From: Hyphomicrobium_A sp943371625
GTDB taxonomy: Bacteria > Pseudomonadota > Alphaproteobacteria > Rhizobiales > Hyphomicrobiaceae
Length of the DNA stretch: 7,317 nucleotides
Direction of reading: 5' to 3'
NCBI GenBank assembly: GCA_943371625.1
Contig: CALRVN010000204.1
Coordinates: 1 to 7,317, forward strand
The position numbers were made by a program, and so were the translations under genes. Below are positions 1 through 5,227 of this stretch, one piece after another. Within the stretch, counting starts at the first letter, position 1. Every line of letters starts with the position of its first letter. The notes beneath the pieces were generated by a model that did no database searches, was not told where the DNA came from, and saw nothing but the letters and a program-made list of their open reading frames with translations.

Positions 1-69
1 GAAACTCAGGGCAGCCAGATGCCTCGCCCGGGTTGGTATCGAGAGAATGAGGACGCGTTGAGGAGTGCC

Positions 70-264
70 ATGTCGCTCACCGCCGAATGCAGGGACGTAT
101 CCAAGTACATTTTTATGCACGTCGATCATGAGCGGATTTTAAGCGACAACCGACAACTGGTTAGGCTTGGCGCAGGTGAAACAGTTGAGACGTTTCTCGA
201 CCGATGGGCGGCGATGGGCGACGACGACAAAGGGGTGCCGACGCTCCTGAAACGGCTGCTGTAG
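70..264 (+). CDS. small hypothetical protein (64 aa)
   Basis: I do not recognise a family. From the ATG at 70 the product is 64 residues, soluble, with no signal peptide or membrane segment and a charged core (HVDHERILSDNRQLVRL) that looks helical, followed by FLDRWAAMGDDD. I chose this start because AGGAG at 61-65 lies 4 bases before it. The frame also stays open to an ATG at 19 (81 residues, AGGG at 8-11) and on to the window edge, so a longer product is possible. No terminator is visible after the stop. Positions 265-497 show no gene that I can support. That the gene is real rests on the ribosome binding site and a protein-like composition, not on recognised homology. Confidence 0.55.
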   Translation: MSLTAECRDVSKYIFMHVDHERILSDNRQLVRLGAGETVETFLDRWAAMGDDDKGVPTLLKRLL

Positions 265-497
265 CTTAGCAGGCTCCATTGCGAGGGGAACAAGAACAGA
301 AAACCCAGACAACCCGAAAGCTGCCGGTTGCGCTGAAGCGTCCCATCAGCGGAAGTCGGTGGGCGGCGCCTCCTGGACGATCGCCGACCACGCCCGCTCG
401 TGGAGGTGAACCTGCTGTCAGATGCAGACCTTTCGCGCAGAAGTAGGAACTCGATGCGCGGGTGTGATCGCATCGATGCGCCTTCTCAACAGGCCTG

Positions 498-534
498 AAA
501 AAAAAGCGGCGCCCGGCTCATTAGCGGGCGCCGC
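498..534 (-). terminator. intrinsic terminator of the pqqA / PepSY-like unit
   Basis: Read on the minus strand this is a perfect 10-bp stem (506-515 paired with 525-534, arms GCGGCGCCCG and CGGGCGCCGC) with a 9-base loop, followed by a run of eight T (498-505). It lies 24 bases past the stop codon of the PepSY-like gene and is a textbook Rho-independent terminator for that strand. Confidence 0.93.
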
Positions 535-558
535 GGTGTTCCTGAGGTCAGAACGCTC

Positions 559-843
559 TTAGTTCTTGACGGCACCCTTGACGTCCACGGCGACGCTGCG
601 CTGCTCGCCGCCTTTGGTGGCGGTGCCGTGCCAGACGCCGTTCTCATCCTTGGTGAGATTGGAGACGTCGGCGTAGCCGAGGTGCAGAAGGTGGGCGCGG
701 GCCTGCTTCTCGGTAAATAGGTTTCCCTTGGTGGCGGTCCCGGCCTCGGTTGGCGCGGCGGCGTTGGTGGCCGGTGTTTCGGCCAGCGCGGGGAGGGCGA
801 GACATGCGGTGAGGACTGCGGATAGGGCGATTGCGCGCTTCAT
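559..843 (-). CDS. exported PepSY-like small protein
   Basis: A 94-residue exported protein. Residues 1-21 are a Sec signal peptide (MKRA, hydrophobic core, LPALA before ET). A low-complexity Ala/Thr linker follows to about residue 40. Residues 43-92 (FTEKQARAHLLHLGYADV, then GVWHGTATKGG, then VAVDVKGAV) fit the helix plus beta-sheet pattern of PepSY-type domains, which are usually periplasmic and are linked to inhibition or binding roles. The start at 843 is set by the signal peptide and by GGAGA at 851-855, 7 bases upstream; the frame is open further upstream, but that part is not protein-like. It lies 104 bases downstream of pqqA on the same strand and ends at the terminator at 498-534, so the two may share a transcript. 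Export is well supported; the PepSY assignment is from pattern only. Confidence 0.88.
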   Translation of the reverse strand: MKRAIALSAVLTACLALPALAETPATNAAAPTEAGTATKGNLFTEKQARAHLLHLGYADVSNLTKDENGVWHGTATKGGEQRSVAVDVKGAVKN

Positions 844-902
844 GTTTAAATCTCCAGATCTTAATGGGGGGACGTGCGCGAAGGGCGCTCGATAGCAGGG
901 CA

Positions 903-927
903 GCGGACGGCGGCGACGGCCGTCCGC
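903..927 (-). promoter_or_regulatory. hairpin between pqqA and the PepSY-like gene
   Basis: A perfect 9-bp inverted repeat (GCGGACGGC at 903-911, GCCGTCCGC at 919-927) with a 7-base loop lies 20 bases after the pqqA stop. No T run follows on either strand, so it does not look like a full terminator. It could stabilise the 3' end of a short pqqA transcript or partly attenuate transcription into the downstream gene. That role is inferred. Confidence 0.55.
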
Positions 928-947
928 ATTCGTGAAGTGACTGACGG

Positions 948-1037
948 TTAGATGATGTCGATTTCGGCAGGCATGTAGCTGGTGACTTCGAGCCCGACTT
1001 CCTGCTCGCGAACCTGCGGTTTGCTCCAAGTGCGCAT
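948..1037 (-). CDS. pqqA: PqqA, precursor peptide of coenzyme PQQ
   Basis: A 29-residue peptide that begins MRTWSKPQVREQEVG and ends EVTSYMPAEIDII. In PQQ biosynthesis PqqA is the ribosomal substrate: PqqE (with PqqD) crosslinks a conserved Glu and Tyr in an E-x3-Y motif, and the dipeptide is then cut out and matured to PQQ. Here those residues are Glu17 and Tyr21. The KP near the N-terminus and the Gly two residues before the key Glu also match the family. The start is set by GGAGG at 1043-1047, 5 bases upstream. pqqB, pqqC, pqqD and pqqE are not in this window: the next gene on the strand is an exported PepSY-like protein. It may be the only pqqA, separated from the rest, or an extra copy. 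Confidence 0.92.
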   Translation of the reverse strand: MRTWSKPQVREQEVGLEVTSYMPAEIDII

Positions 1038-1047
1038 GTTTTCCTCC

Positions 1048-1582
1048 GATCAAAGCGGCCCTGACACCGGGCCCTGAATGGAATGTGGTGACGCGTCAGA
1101 ACACGTACCAATCACGTTCGTGTTTAAATTCGCGAGCGTTTGGGGCGGCGGTGCGAGTCGGCGGCTCGACGGCAGCGACGTCCCGCACGGCCCGACCTGC
1201 TGTCGTGTTGCGATCCAAAGCCACGTCGGGTTCCGGAGGCAGACCGGCTGTCGTGTGCGCCCTGTGAGATTCGACGCGCAGCAGCACTGCGACCCTCGAT
1301 AGATTCAGATGGCTCCAGCTGCCAGATGCGCGCGCGGATACAAAAGCCTCCCTCGGCGCTCGCATCGTCGGCGCGCAAGGACGATGGCTCTCATGTTTCT
1401 AACGGACGTGGAGCCTCCCATGTCCGGCGGAGGAAACCGCCGCCGACCAAGTCCGTTGCCCAACAGGTGCGTCAGATGTCGTCTTCCTCCGGCCCGCCGG
1501 TTGCGCCAGCCGTGTAGGGATTTTCAAAGTCAGAGACGTGCTAAGTCGTAGCCTGTAGCCGGGTAAATTGACGGGCGGGGAC
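1048..1582. other. gene-poor divergent intergenic region
   Basis: This stretch separates pqqA (minus) from the PRC-barrel gene (plus). Several frames are open in GC-rich DNA, but they give Arg/Ser/Pro-rich translations without ribosome binding sites or domain patterns, so I call no gene. The pqqA promoter should lie at its left end. An imperfectly spaced inverted repeat there (AACACG 1100-1105, CGTGTT 1119-1124) is the only candidate regulatory element I see. A short GC hairpin occurs near 1424-1441 (CGGCGG, then CCGCCG). Confidence 0.5.
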
Positions 1583-1607
1583 GGAACACCAGCAACGTTA
1601 GTTCGTT
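1583..1607 (+). promoter_or_regulatory. EcfG (general stress response) promoter of the PRC-barrel gene
   Basis: GGAAC at 1583-1587, a 16-base spacer and CGTT at 1604-1607 match the EcfG sigma factor consensus (GGAAC-N16/17-CGTT) of Alphaproteobacteria exactly. The -10 element ends 44 bases before the start codon of the PRC-barrel gene, giving a 5' UTR of roughly 38 bases. PRC-barrel proteins are known members of such stress regulons. Confidence 0.8.
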
Positions 1608-1611
1608 GATT

Positions 1612-1646
1612 CTCCAGGTGTCCAGGAGGCATCGTCACACTGGAGG
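1612..1646 (+). promoter_or_regulatory. possible SD-masking hairpin in the PRC-barrel 5' UTR
   Basis: CTCCAG at 1612-1617 can pair with CTGGAG at 1640-1645, extended past one bulged base by TGT (1619-1621) with ACA (1637-1639). The right arm covers four bases of the GGAGG ribosome binding site (1642-1646). A second SD-like AGGAGG at 1624-1629 is in the loop. Translational control is inferred from the pairing only, and if transcription starts at about 1613 the left arm sits at the extreme 5' end. Confidence 0.35.
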
Positions 1647-1651
1647 AAACG

Positions 1652-2029
1652 ATGAAAAGACTTATCGCGGTTGCGGCCCTAGCTCCCCTAATGGCTCTCC
1701 CGTCATTCGCCGCGGATAACGGCGCCGCTTCTAACACGCAGACGATGAGCAATCAGATCTCCGCGTCCGCGCTTCTCGACGAGAACGTGGTCAACGCTGC
1801 CAACGAGACCATCGGCGACGTCAACGACGTGCTGCTGGATAAGAGCGGCAAGGTTGCCTCTGTCATCGTCGGCGTTGGCGGGTTCCTTGGCATGGGCGAA
1901 AAGAACGTTGCCCTTGATTTCGACCAGCTCAAGTTCACCAACAATGGCGACGACCTCGTCGTAACCTCCGATGCTACTAAGGAGACGCTTCAGGCCGCGC
2001 CGGCTTACGACATGAAGGCAACTAAGTAA
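1652..2029 (+). CDS. exported PRC-barrel domain protein
   Basis: A 125-residue exported protein. Residues 1-20 are a Sec signal peptide (MKRLIAVAAL through LPSFA, cut before AD). After a short polar linker, residues 35-105 form a PRC-barrel-like domain: SALLDENVVNAANETIGDVND, then LLDKSGKVASVIVGVGGFLGMG, then KNVALDFDQLKF. The Gly-rich GVGGFLGMGEKNVAL segment is typical of rhizobial exported PRC-barrel proteins, whose exact role is not known; they are often stress-induced. The start is fixed by GGAGG at 1642-1646 and by the signal peptide. An EcfG promoter lies upstream and a hairpin follows the stop, so it looks monocistronic. Confidence 0.95.
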   Translation: MKRLIAVAALAPLMALPSFAADNGAASNTQTMSNQISASALLDENVVNAANETIGDVNDVLLDKSGKVASVIVGVGGFLGMGEKNVALDFDQLKFTNNGDDLVVTSDATKETLQAAPAYDMKATK

Positions 2030-2048
2030 TTGCACCACGAATAAGCAC

Positions 2049-2070
2049 CGGCCCGGAGCAATCCGGGCCG
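2049..2070 (+). terminator. hairpin terminator after the PRC-barrel gene
   Basis: A perfect 9-bp stem (CGGCCCGGA 2049-2057, TCCGGGCCG 2062-2070) closed by a GCAA tetraloop lies 19 bases after the stop. Only a weak T stretch (TTGT) follows, so termination may be partial or Rho-assisted. Confidence 0.65.
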
Positions 2071-2077
2071 TTGTCAC

Positions 2078-2187
2078 CTCAACCGACGTCGCGGCTTGCT
2101 TGACCGCATAGCCGTTGCATTCGAGAATTCGGCAATGCCGTCTCTGGAGTGGGCGTCGCCATCGATGACGAGAATAACGTTGCTCAT
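2078..2187 (-). pseudogene. truncated, frameshifted response-regulator receiver remnant
   Basis: From an ATG at 2187 the minus strand encodes MSNVILVIDGDAHSRDGIAE, the beta1 strand, acidic pocket and first helix of a two-component receiver. Around 2129-2132 the match moves to another frame, which continues LECNGYAVKQAATSVEV, the expected end of helix 1, beta2 and the start of helix 2. Losing one C in the phenylalanine/leucine junction explains the shift. In its own frame the ORF stops at 2074 after 37 residues. The rest of the domain, with the phosphoacceptor Asp, the Thr/Ser and the Lys, is absent: the DNA beyond is the hairpin and antisense of the PRC-barrel gene. The acidic pocket is DGD rather than the usual DD. 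No good ribosome binding site precedes it. I read it as the decayed 5' end of a lost response regulator. Confidence 0.6.
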
Positions 2188-2370
2188 AGCTGAATGTTAA
2201 TGTCGAAGCGTGGTGGAGGTTCCGCTCGCTGGACAAACCTGCGTCGCCGTAAAGCTTGGGCGACCCAGCGGCGCGCCGCGACATTCGCTGCCGGGCTGCG
2301 GCTTCGGGCCGGCATTGATCCAGATTAGTCTCCCAAAATCCCACGTAGACTAGCGTGACGCCGCGGCGGT

Positions 2371-2410
2371 GAGACCACAGAGGGTTCGTGTGCCAGCACG
2401 GATTGGTCTC
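2371..2410. repeat. inverted repeat / cruciform
   Basis: GAGACCA (2371-2377) and TGGTCTC (2404-2410) are perfect inverted arms around an inner short repeat (CGTG 2387-2390, CACG 2397-2400). It sits six bases before the hairpin at 2416-2455, making two adjacent structured elements. Confidence 0.45.
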
Positions 2411-2415
2411 GCATT

Positions 2416-2455
2416 CTCTCCGGGAGCGGCGATCCCTCCAACTTCTCCCGGAGAG
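2416..2455. repeat. 11-bp inverted repeat with CCCTCC loop, copy 1
   Basis: CTCTCCGGGAG (2416-2426) and CTCCCGGAGAG (2445-2455) form a perfect 11-bp stem with an 18-base loop containing CCCTCC (2434-2439, plus strand), the complement of a Shine-Dalgarno sequence. The stem core recurs at 6656-6693. No T run follows on either strand. Confidence 0.65.
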
Positions 2456-2669
2456 GCGGCGCCTTAACCTGCGTTAAAGCGCGGAAAAGCACACCTGCTA
2501 CCGTATGCGACTACGCAACACCGAGCCGGCGTTAGCTTCGTCGGGTTGGCCTCCTCAGATCATCGCGTTTTGTTGCGTCATGAGGATTGATCGGTGCCTC
2601 AAGCTGAGCGACCTCCGTGGTATCGCCAGTCTAGGGCAGCATCGCGCCTTGCCGCGCTGGTACAGCCTC

Positions 2670-3044
2670 ATGCAGCCGCAATGCCTCAAGGGGCGCAATA
2701 TCCTGGTCGTCGAAGATCAGCCGTTGATCGCCCTCGACATCACGCAAGCGCTGGAAGATGCCGGCGCCGCAGTGACAACTACGCACACGCTCGAGCACGC
2801 GCTAATCTTGGTCGAGCATGACAAGCTCTCGGGTGCCATCCTCGACCATGCCTTGGGCGACGGCGATAGCGCGCGGCTCTGTTCACGGCTGAAGGAGCGC
2901 CGCGTGCCCTTCATGATCTACAGTGGTTTTTCGAATGTTGGCGGAGCGTGCAAGGGTGCGCCGCATCTTGCAAAGCCTGCCACCGAGGCTGAATTGCTGA
3001 CAGCGATGGTCGGACTGATACTCGGTGCAGTATCGATCCATTGA
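2670..3044 (+). CDS. single-domain response regulator (receiver only)
   Basis: A CheY-like receiver of 124 residues with no output domain. From the Met at 2670 the acidic pocket is Glu15-Asp16 in ILVVEDQPLIALD. The phosphoacceptor is Asp59 in GAILDHALGDGD, the switch Ser lies in PFMIYSGF, and the conserved Lys lies in HLAKPA. All key positions are present, so it should accept phosphate from a histidine kinase, which is not in the window. Stand-alone receivers of this kind in rhizobia act by protein contact or as phosphate sinks. The start at 2670 gives the usual receiver length, although no clear ribosome binding site precedes it. In-frame ATGs at 2580 and 2505 would add 30 or 55 residues that do not look like a domain. 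A small gene follows on the same strand. Confidence 0.88.
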   Translation: MQPQCLKGRNILVVEDQPLIALDITQALEDAGAAVTTTHTLEHALILVEHDKLSGAILDHALGDGDSARLCSRLKERRVPFMIYSGFSNVGGACKGAPHLAKPATEAELLTAMVGLILGAVSIH

Positions 3045-3108
3045 GCGCGGACCCAATGGTTCCCAAATCGCCTGGCTACCGCCGCAGCAGAAGAGGGTCT
3101 GCGATGCG

Positions 3109-3324
3109 ATGACTGGTACCGTCCAGCGGATGGCAATGCGGATCGTCGACGTTCCAAGCGAAGAGCGAGCGGAGACCTACGAACGCGTCCGACTGCACTA
3201 CTTGACCGCGGCAGCGGAAATCGAACCCAACAACGAACTGACGCACCGCTGGGTCGAAACGACTGTGGCTGCAATCAAGCGCCTCGTTGCTGCTTTTGAC
3301 TCCATCGGCTGCGGGCACGCATGA
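3109..3324 (+). CDS. small hypothetical protein, possibly in an operon with the receiver
   Basis: No family recognised. From the ATG at 3109 the product is 71 residues and mostly helical by composition (RIVDVPSEERAETYERVR, then LHYLTAAAEIE, then ETTVAAIKRLVAAFDSI), soluble, without signal peptide. GAGGG lies at 3093-3097, a rather long 11 bases upstream. A GTG at 3025 in the same frame would give 99 residues and overlap the receiver gene by 20 bases, which would allow translational coupling. The extra N-terminal part (rich in Gln, Pro and Arg) is less protein-like, so I prefer the shorter form. Codon use and position suggest a real gene co-transcribed with the receiver. No terminator seen. 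Confidence 0.65.
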   Translation: MTGTVQRMAMRIVDVPSEERAETYERVRLHYLTAAAEIEPNNELTHRWVETTVAAIKRLVAAFDSIGCGHA

Positions 3325-3393
3325 GCATGCATCAATCCGGCAATTCATGGCTGGTTGCGTCGCCCTAAGGCCGGCGCGTAGGCTGGCGAGCGT

Positions 3394-3597
3394 CTAGCCG
3401 AGTGCGATGGCCCTTAATTGGTCGGGGTCGCGCTCGCCATTCTCCACAGCTGCGATCACACGGCCGGCCATCCTGCGACGCACGCTTTTTTCATAGTCTT
3501 CGGATGGCGATACCAGCGCTGGACCGAGAATGTTCCAGGCTTCGTCGCACGCCCCACCCATCAACCGAAGGTCGTCCGGTCCGAAAATTGGTTTCAT
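3394..3597 (-). CDS. small hypothetical protein (67 aa)
   Basis: A soluble 67-residue protein, beginning MKPIFGPDDLRLMGGACDEA, then WNILGPALVSPSEDYEKSV, then RRRMAGRVIAAVENGERDP. The pattern (short N-terminus, a DEAW helix, SPSE, an Arg-rich helix and a C-terminal GERDPDQLRAIAL) resembles small uncharacterised proteins that are frequent in Bradyrhizobium and relatives; I know no function for them. The start is supported by GGAG at 3605-3608, 7 bases upstream. The motif CTGAGAGACAT lies 32 bases upstream of the start and recurs before the gene at 4118. It is convergent with the gene ending at 3324. Confidence 0.85.
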   Translation of the reverse strand: MKPIFGPDDLRLMGGACDEAWNILGPALVSPSEDYEKSVRRRMAGRVIAAVENGERDPDQLRAIALG

Positions 3598-3628
3598 GAT
3601 TGCGCTCCAATCTCAGGCGGGTGCACGA

Positions 3629-3639
3629 ATGTCTCTCAG
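3629..3639 (-). promoter_or_regulatory. shared upstream box CTGAGAGACAT, copy 1
   Basis: The 11-base sequence CTGAGAGACAT (minus strand) lies 32 bases upstream of the start at 3597. The same sequence lies 30 bases upstream of the start at 4118. Same strand, same distance and same gene type suggest a common regulatory or 5' UTR element; the role is inferred. Confidence 0.4.
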
Positions 3640-3653
3640 TCCCCTAAGCCTAC

Positions 3654-3709
3654 CGTCGTTGATCGGGGATGGCCCACCATCCACCCGCGGCCAGCATTCG
3701 TCGTTGATC
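3654..3709. repeat. 11-bp direct repeat with a small hairpin between
   Basis: CGTCGTTGATC occurs at 3654-3664 and 3699-3709. Between the copies lies a 6-bp hairpin (GGATGG 3667-3672, CCATCC 3677-3682). The region is the upstream side of the gene at 3597-3394, so an operator pair is possible, but nothing identifies the regulator. Confidence 0.35.
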
Positions 3710-3842
3710 AATGTTACTGCGCGCCCGCATTTTCGCAGCCCATGATGAGCTGGCTCAGGGAGAATTGCGGGGGGCTCGGCTGCAACGAGCTATGAGGCAA
3801 CGATGTACTGAGCGTCGCCCGCCGGTGCGGAGGGATGAGCGC

Positions 3843-4118
3843 CTACCTGCTGGGAAGATCGTGTTTAAGGCTGGCACTGATCGAATTTAGCAAACGCAGA
3901 GACTGTCGGGCCGCCGGCGTATCGCCGACATCGTTGGCCGCGTCTTGCTTTACCTCGGCTGCAATCTCTACAATCTCGATGGCTTGCGCGACCGTCAGTG
4001 ACGAGTTGGCGATCATGCCGTGAATCAAGCTCTCCACGAGCAACAGCGCGGCGTGCCCGTACGGTTCCGGTCCTGTCCCCCCTGCAGCAGGGTTTGGATC
4101 ATTCGGTCTGTCATCCAC
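3843..4118 (-). CDS. hypothetical protein (91 aa)
   Basis: A soluble 91-residue protein starting with GTG. After a Pro/Gly-rich N-terminus (to about residue 22), residues 23-56 form a helical core: HAALLLVESLIHGMIA, then LTVAQAIEIVEIAAEVK. The C-terminus carries SLRLLNSISASL. Proteins with this ESLIHG and EIVEIAAEVK pattern are common, uncharacterised small proteins of rhizobia and related groups; no function is known to me. The GTG start is supported by AGGAG at 4127-4131, 8 bases upstream; an ATG at 4114 is out of frame. The box CTGAGAGACAT lies 30 bases upstream. Confidence 0.82.
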   Translation of the reverse strand: MDDRPNDPNPAAGGTGPEPYGHAALLLVESLIHGMIANSSLTVAQAIEIVEIAAEVKQDAANDVGDTPAARQSLRLLNSISASLKHDLPSR

Positions 4119-4147
4119 GTCGGTAACTCCTAGCTGGACGGGAGCAC

Positions 4148-4158
4148 ATGTCTCTCAG
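4148..4158 (-). promoter_or_regulatory. shared upstream box CTGAGAGACAT, copy 2
   Basis: Identical to the box at 3629-3639, on the same strand, 30 bases upstream of the start at 4118. The similarity extends slightly on the far side (GGCTGAG here, GGACTGAG there). Confidence 0.4.
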
Positions 4159-4220
4159 CCGCCGGAGCCCGAGTAGCCGACGATACGTTGGGCTTAACAG
4201 TGCTAGAGGCTACGACCTAT

Positions 4221-4265
4221 CACCTATATCAACTTTGGACATTAACATTCGACAATATCGAAAAT
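4221..4265 (+). promoter_or_regulatory. AT-rich probable promoter region of the Crp/Fnr gene
   Basis: This AT-rich block, in otherwise GC-rich DNA, contains CCTATAT (4223-4229), TTGGAC (4235-4240) and ACATTAACATT (4239-4249, two CATT units). No pair of boxes has ideal spacing, so I do not assign -35 and -10. Confidence 0.3.
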
Positions 4266-4289
4266 CGTTCTTTTATGTGAAAATGCGCC

Positions 4290-5012
4290 ATGGGTAACCG
4301 CTTCATCGACAAGCTTTCAACCTTCGGCACGCTTGACCCCAACGACATCGCGCGACTAGTCGCGGCAACATCTCAACCGCAACCCTACGCGCAGCGGAAA
4401 GACCTGATCCGCGAGGGCGATCGTCCGGGGCACGTGTTCGTGATCCTGGAAGGCTGGGCTTGTCGTTACAAAATTCTGCCGAGCGGCACGCGGCAGGTTT
4501 TGGCCTTCTTGATGCCGGGCGATTGCTGCGACCTGCACGTCGGCCTCCTTGGCGAGATGGACCATTGCATTCAGGCCATCACCCCTGCCGTGGTGGCCAC
4601 CATCTCGCGCGATGAGATGGATGCGATCATGACCGAGAACCCGAAGATCGCAAAAGCACTGTACATCGCGCAGCTCGTCGATGAGGGCACGATGCGAGCG
4701 TGGATCACGAGCATGGGGCGACGAAGCAGCATCGAGCGGGTTGCGCACCTGATGTGTGAGCTTTATCTCCGCGCGCGGAATATCGGGCTAACCTCCGAGC
4801 CGGAGTTCGCATTGCCGTTGTCGCAGGCCTTGCTTGCGGATTCCTTGGGGATGACCGCTGTGCATCTCAACCGTGTGCTCAAGGAGTTGAGACTGAGCGG
4901 AGCGATGACGCTGCAGCGGGGTAGCTTACTCATCAGCGACCCGACGAAGCTTGTCCAGATCGCTGGCTTCGATGAAAACTATCTCCACCGCCGGCTCCGC
5001 CGAGCCGCATAA
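4290..5012 (+). CDS. Crp/Fnr family transcriptional regulator
   Basis: A 240-residue regulator of usual family length. Residues 15-130 form the cyclic-nucleotide-binding-like beta-roll: LIREGDRPGHVFVILEGWA, then SGTRQVLAFLMPGD, then QAITPAVVATISRDEM. Residues 125-160 are the dimerisation helix. Residues 178-201 are the DNA-binding helix-turn-helix (SQALLADSLGMTAVHLNRVL). There is no N-terminal four-cysteine cluster as in Fnr, and the classical cAMP-contact residues are not obvious, so the signal is unknown. Many such paralogues occur in Bradyrhizobium and Methylobacterium, several linked to oxygen or stress responses. The start at 4290 has no clear ribosome binding site. Upstream the DNA is unusually AT-rich for the region and probably holds the promoter. 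No terminator is visible after the gene. Confidence 0.93.
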   Translation: MGNRFIDKLSTFGTLDPNDIARLVAATSQPQPYAQRKDLIREGDRPGHVFVILEGWACRYKILPSGTRQVLAFLMPGDCCDLHVGLLGEMDHCIQAITPAVVATISRDEMDAIMTENPKIAKALYIAQLVDEGTMRAWITSMGRRSSIERVAHLMCELYLRARNIGLTSEPEFALPLSQALLADSLGMTAVHLNRVLKELRLSGAMTLQRGSLLISDPTKLVQIAGFDENYLHRRLRRAA

Positions 5013-5180
5013 GCTGGCCCATCATGCCCCGTTAAGATCGACGCTCAATCGACTGCCGAACGATCAAATCCGGTGGCCTAGCTCCCAACTCGGGTTGACC
5101 CGCGCTTCCCCTCCACCTTGGGGTTGGCCGAATAAAAACACAGTATCTCAGGCGGCGGGTGAGCTGGTGCACTATGAGAA

Positions 5181-5209
5181 GAGCGGTCCCAGGATCGCCG
5201 GGACCGCTC
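5181..5209 (-). terminator. hairpin after the His-rich protein gene
   Basis: A perfect 10-bp stem (GAGCGGTCCC 5181-5190, GGGACCGCTC 5200-5209) with a 9-base loop lies 18 bases past the stop codon of the minus-strand gene. On that strand it is followed by TTCTC, a weak T tract. It may also stop transcripts arriving from the Crp/Fnr gene. Positions 5013-5180 otherwise show nothing I can support. Confidence 0.7.
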
Positions 5210-5227
5210 GCACATCCGTTGGACGTC

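Larger units (their letters stand above)
2205..2669. other. structured intergenic region upstream of the receiver gene
   Basis: Apart from the two hairpins listed separately I see no gene supported here. The receiver frame is open from 2505, but residues before the Met at 2670 do not resemble a receiver. The region also holds TTAAC-CTGC-GTTAA at 2464-2477. Confidence 0.45.

Noticed and set aside
126..473. 115-codon minus-strand open frame
   Set aside because: Ser/Arg-rich shadow of the gene at 70-264 with no supporting signal.
844..1053. N-terminal extension of the PepSY-like gene
   Set aside because: The extension overlaps pqqA out of frame and is Arg/His rich, while a signal peptide and ribosome binding site fix the start at 843.
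1200..1234. GGAAC on the minus strand as an EcfG promoter for pqqA
   Set aside because: No CGTT lies 16 or 17 bases downstream, and the site is nearly 200 bases from the pqqA start.
1140..1517. 125-codon plus-strand open frame in the gene-poor gap
   Set aside because: Arg/Ser/Pro-rich translation without domain pattern or ribosome binding site; probably a GC-rich chance frame.
2192..2228. GGAAC-N16-CATT on the minus strand before the receiver remnant
   Set aside because: The -10 box lacks the GTT core and would sit too close to the start codon; I treat it as chance.
1703..2344. 213-codon minus-strand open frame
   Set aside because: Mostly antisense to the PRC-barrel gene. Only a short part (about 2078-2130) is meaningful, as the second half of the receiver remnant.
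2464..2477. CtrA-like site TTAA-N6-TTAA
   Set aside because: The CtrA consensus needs a 7-base spacer; here it is 6, and the palindrome TTAAC-CTGC-GTTAA is short.
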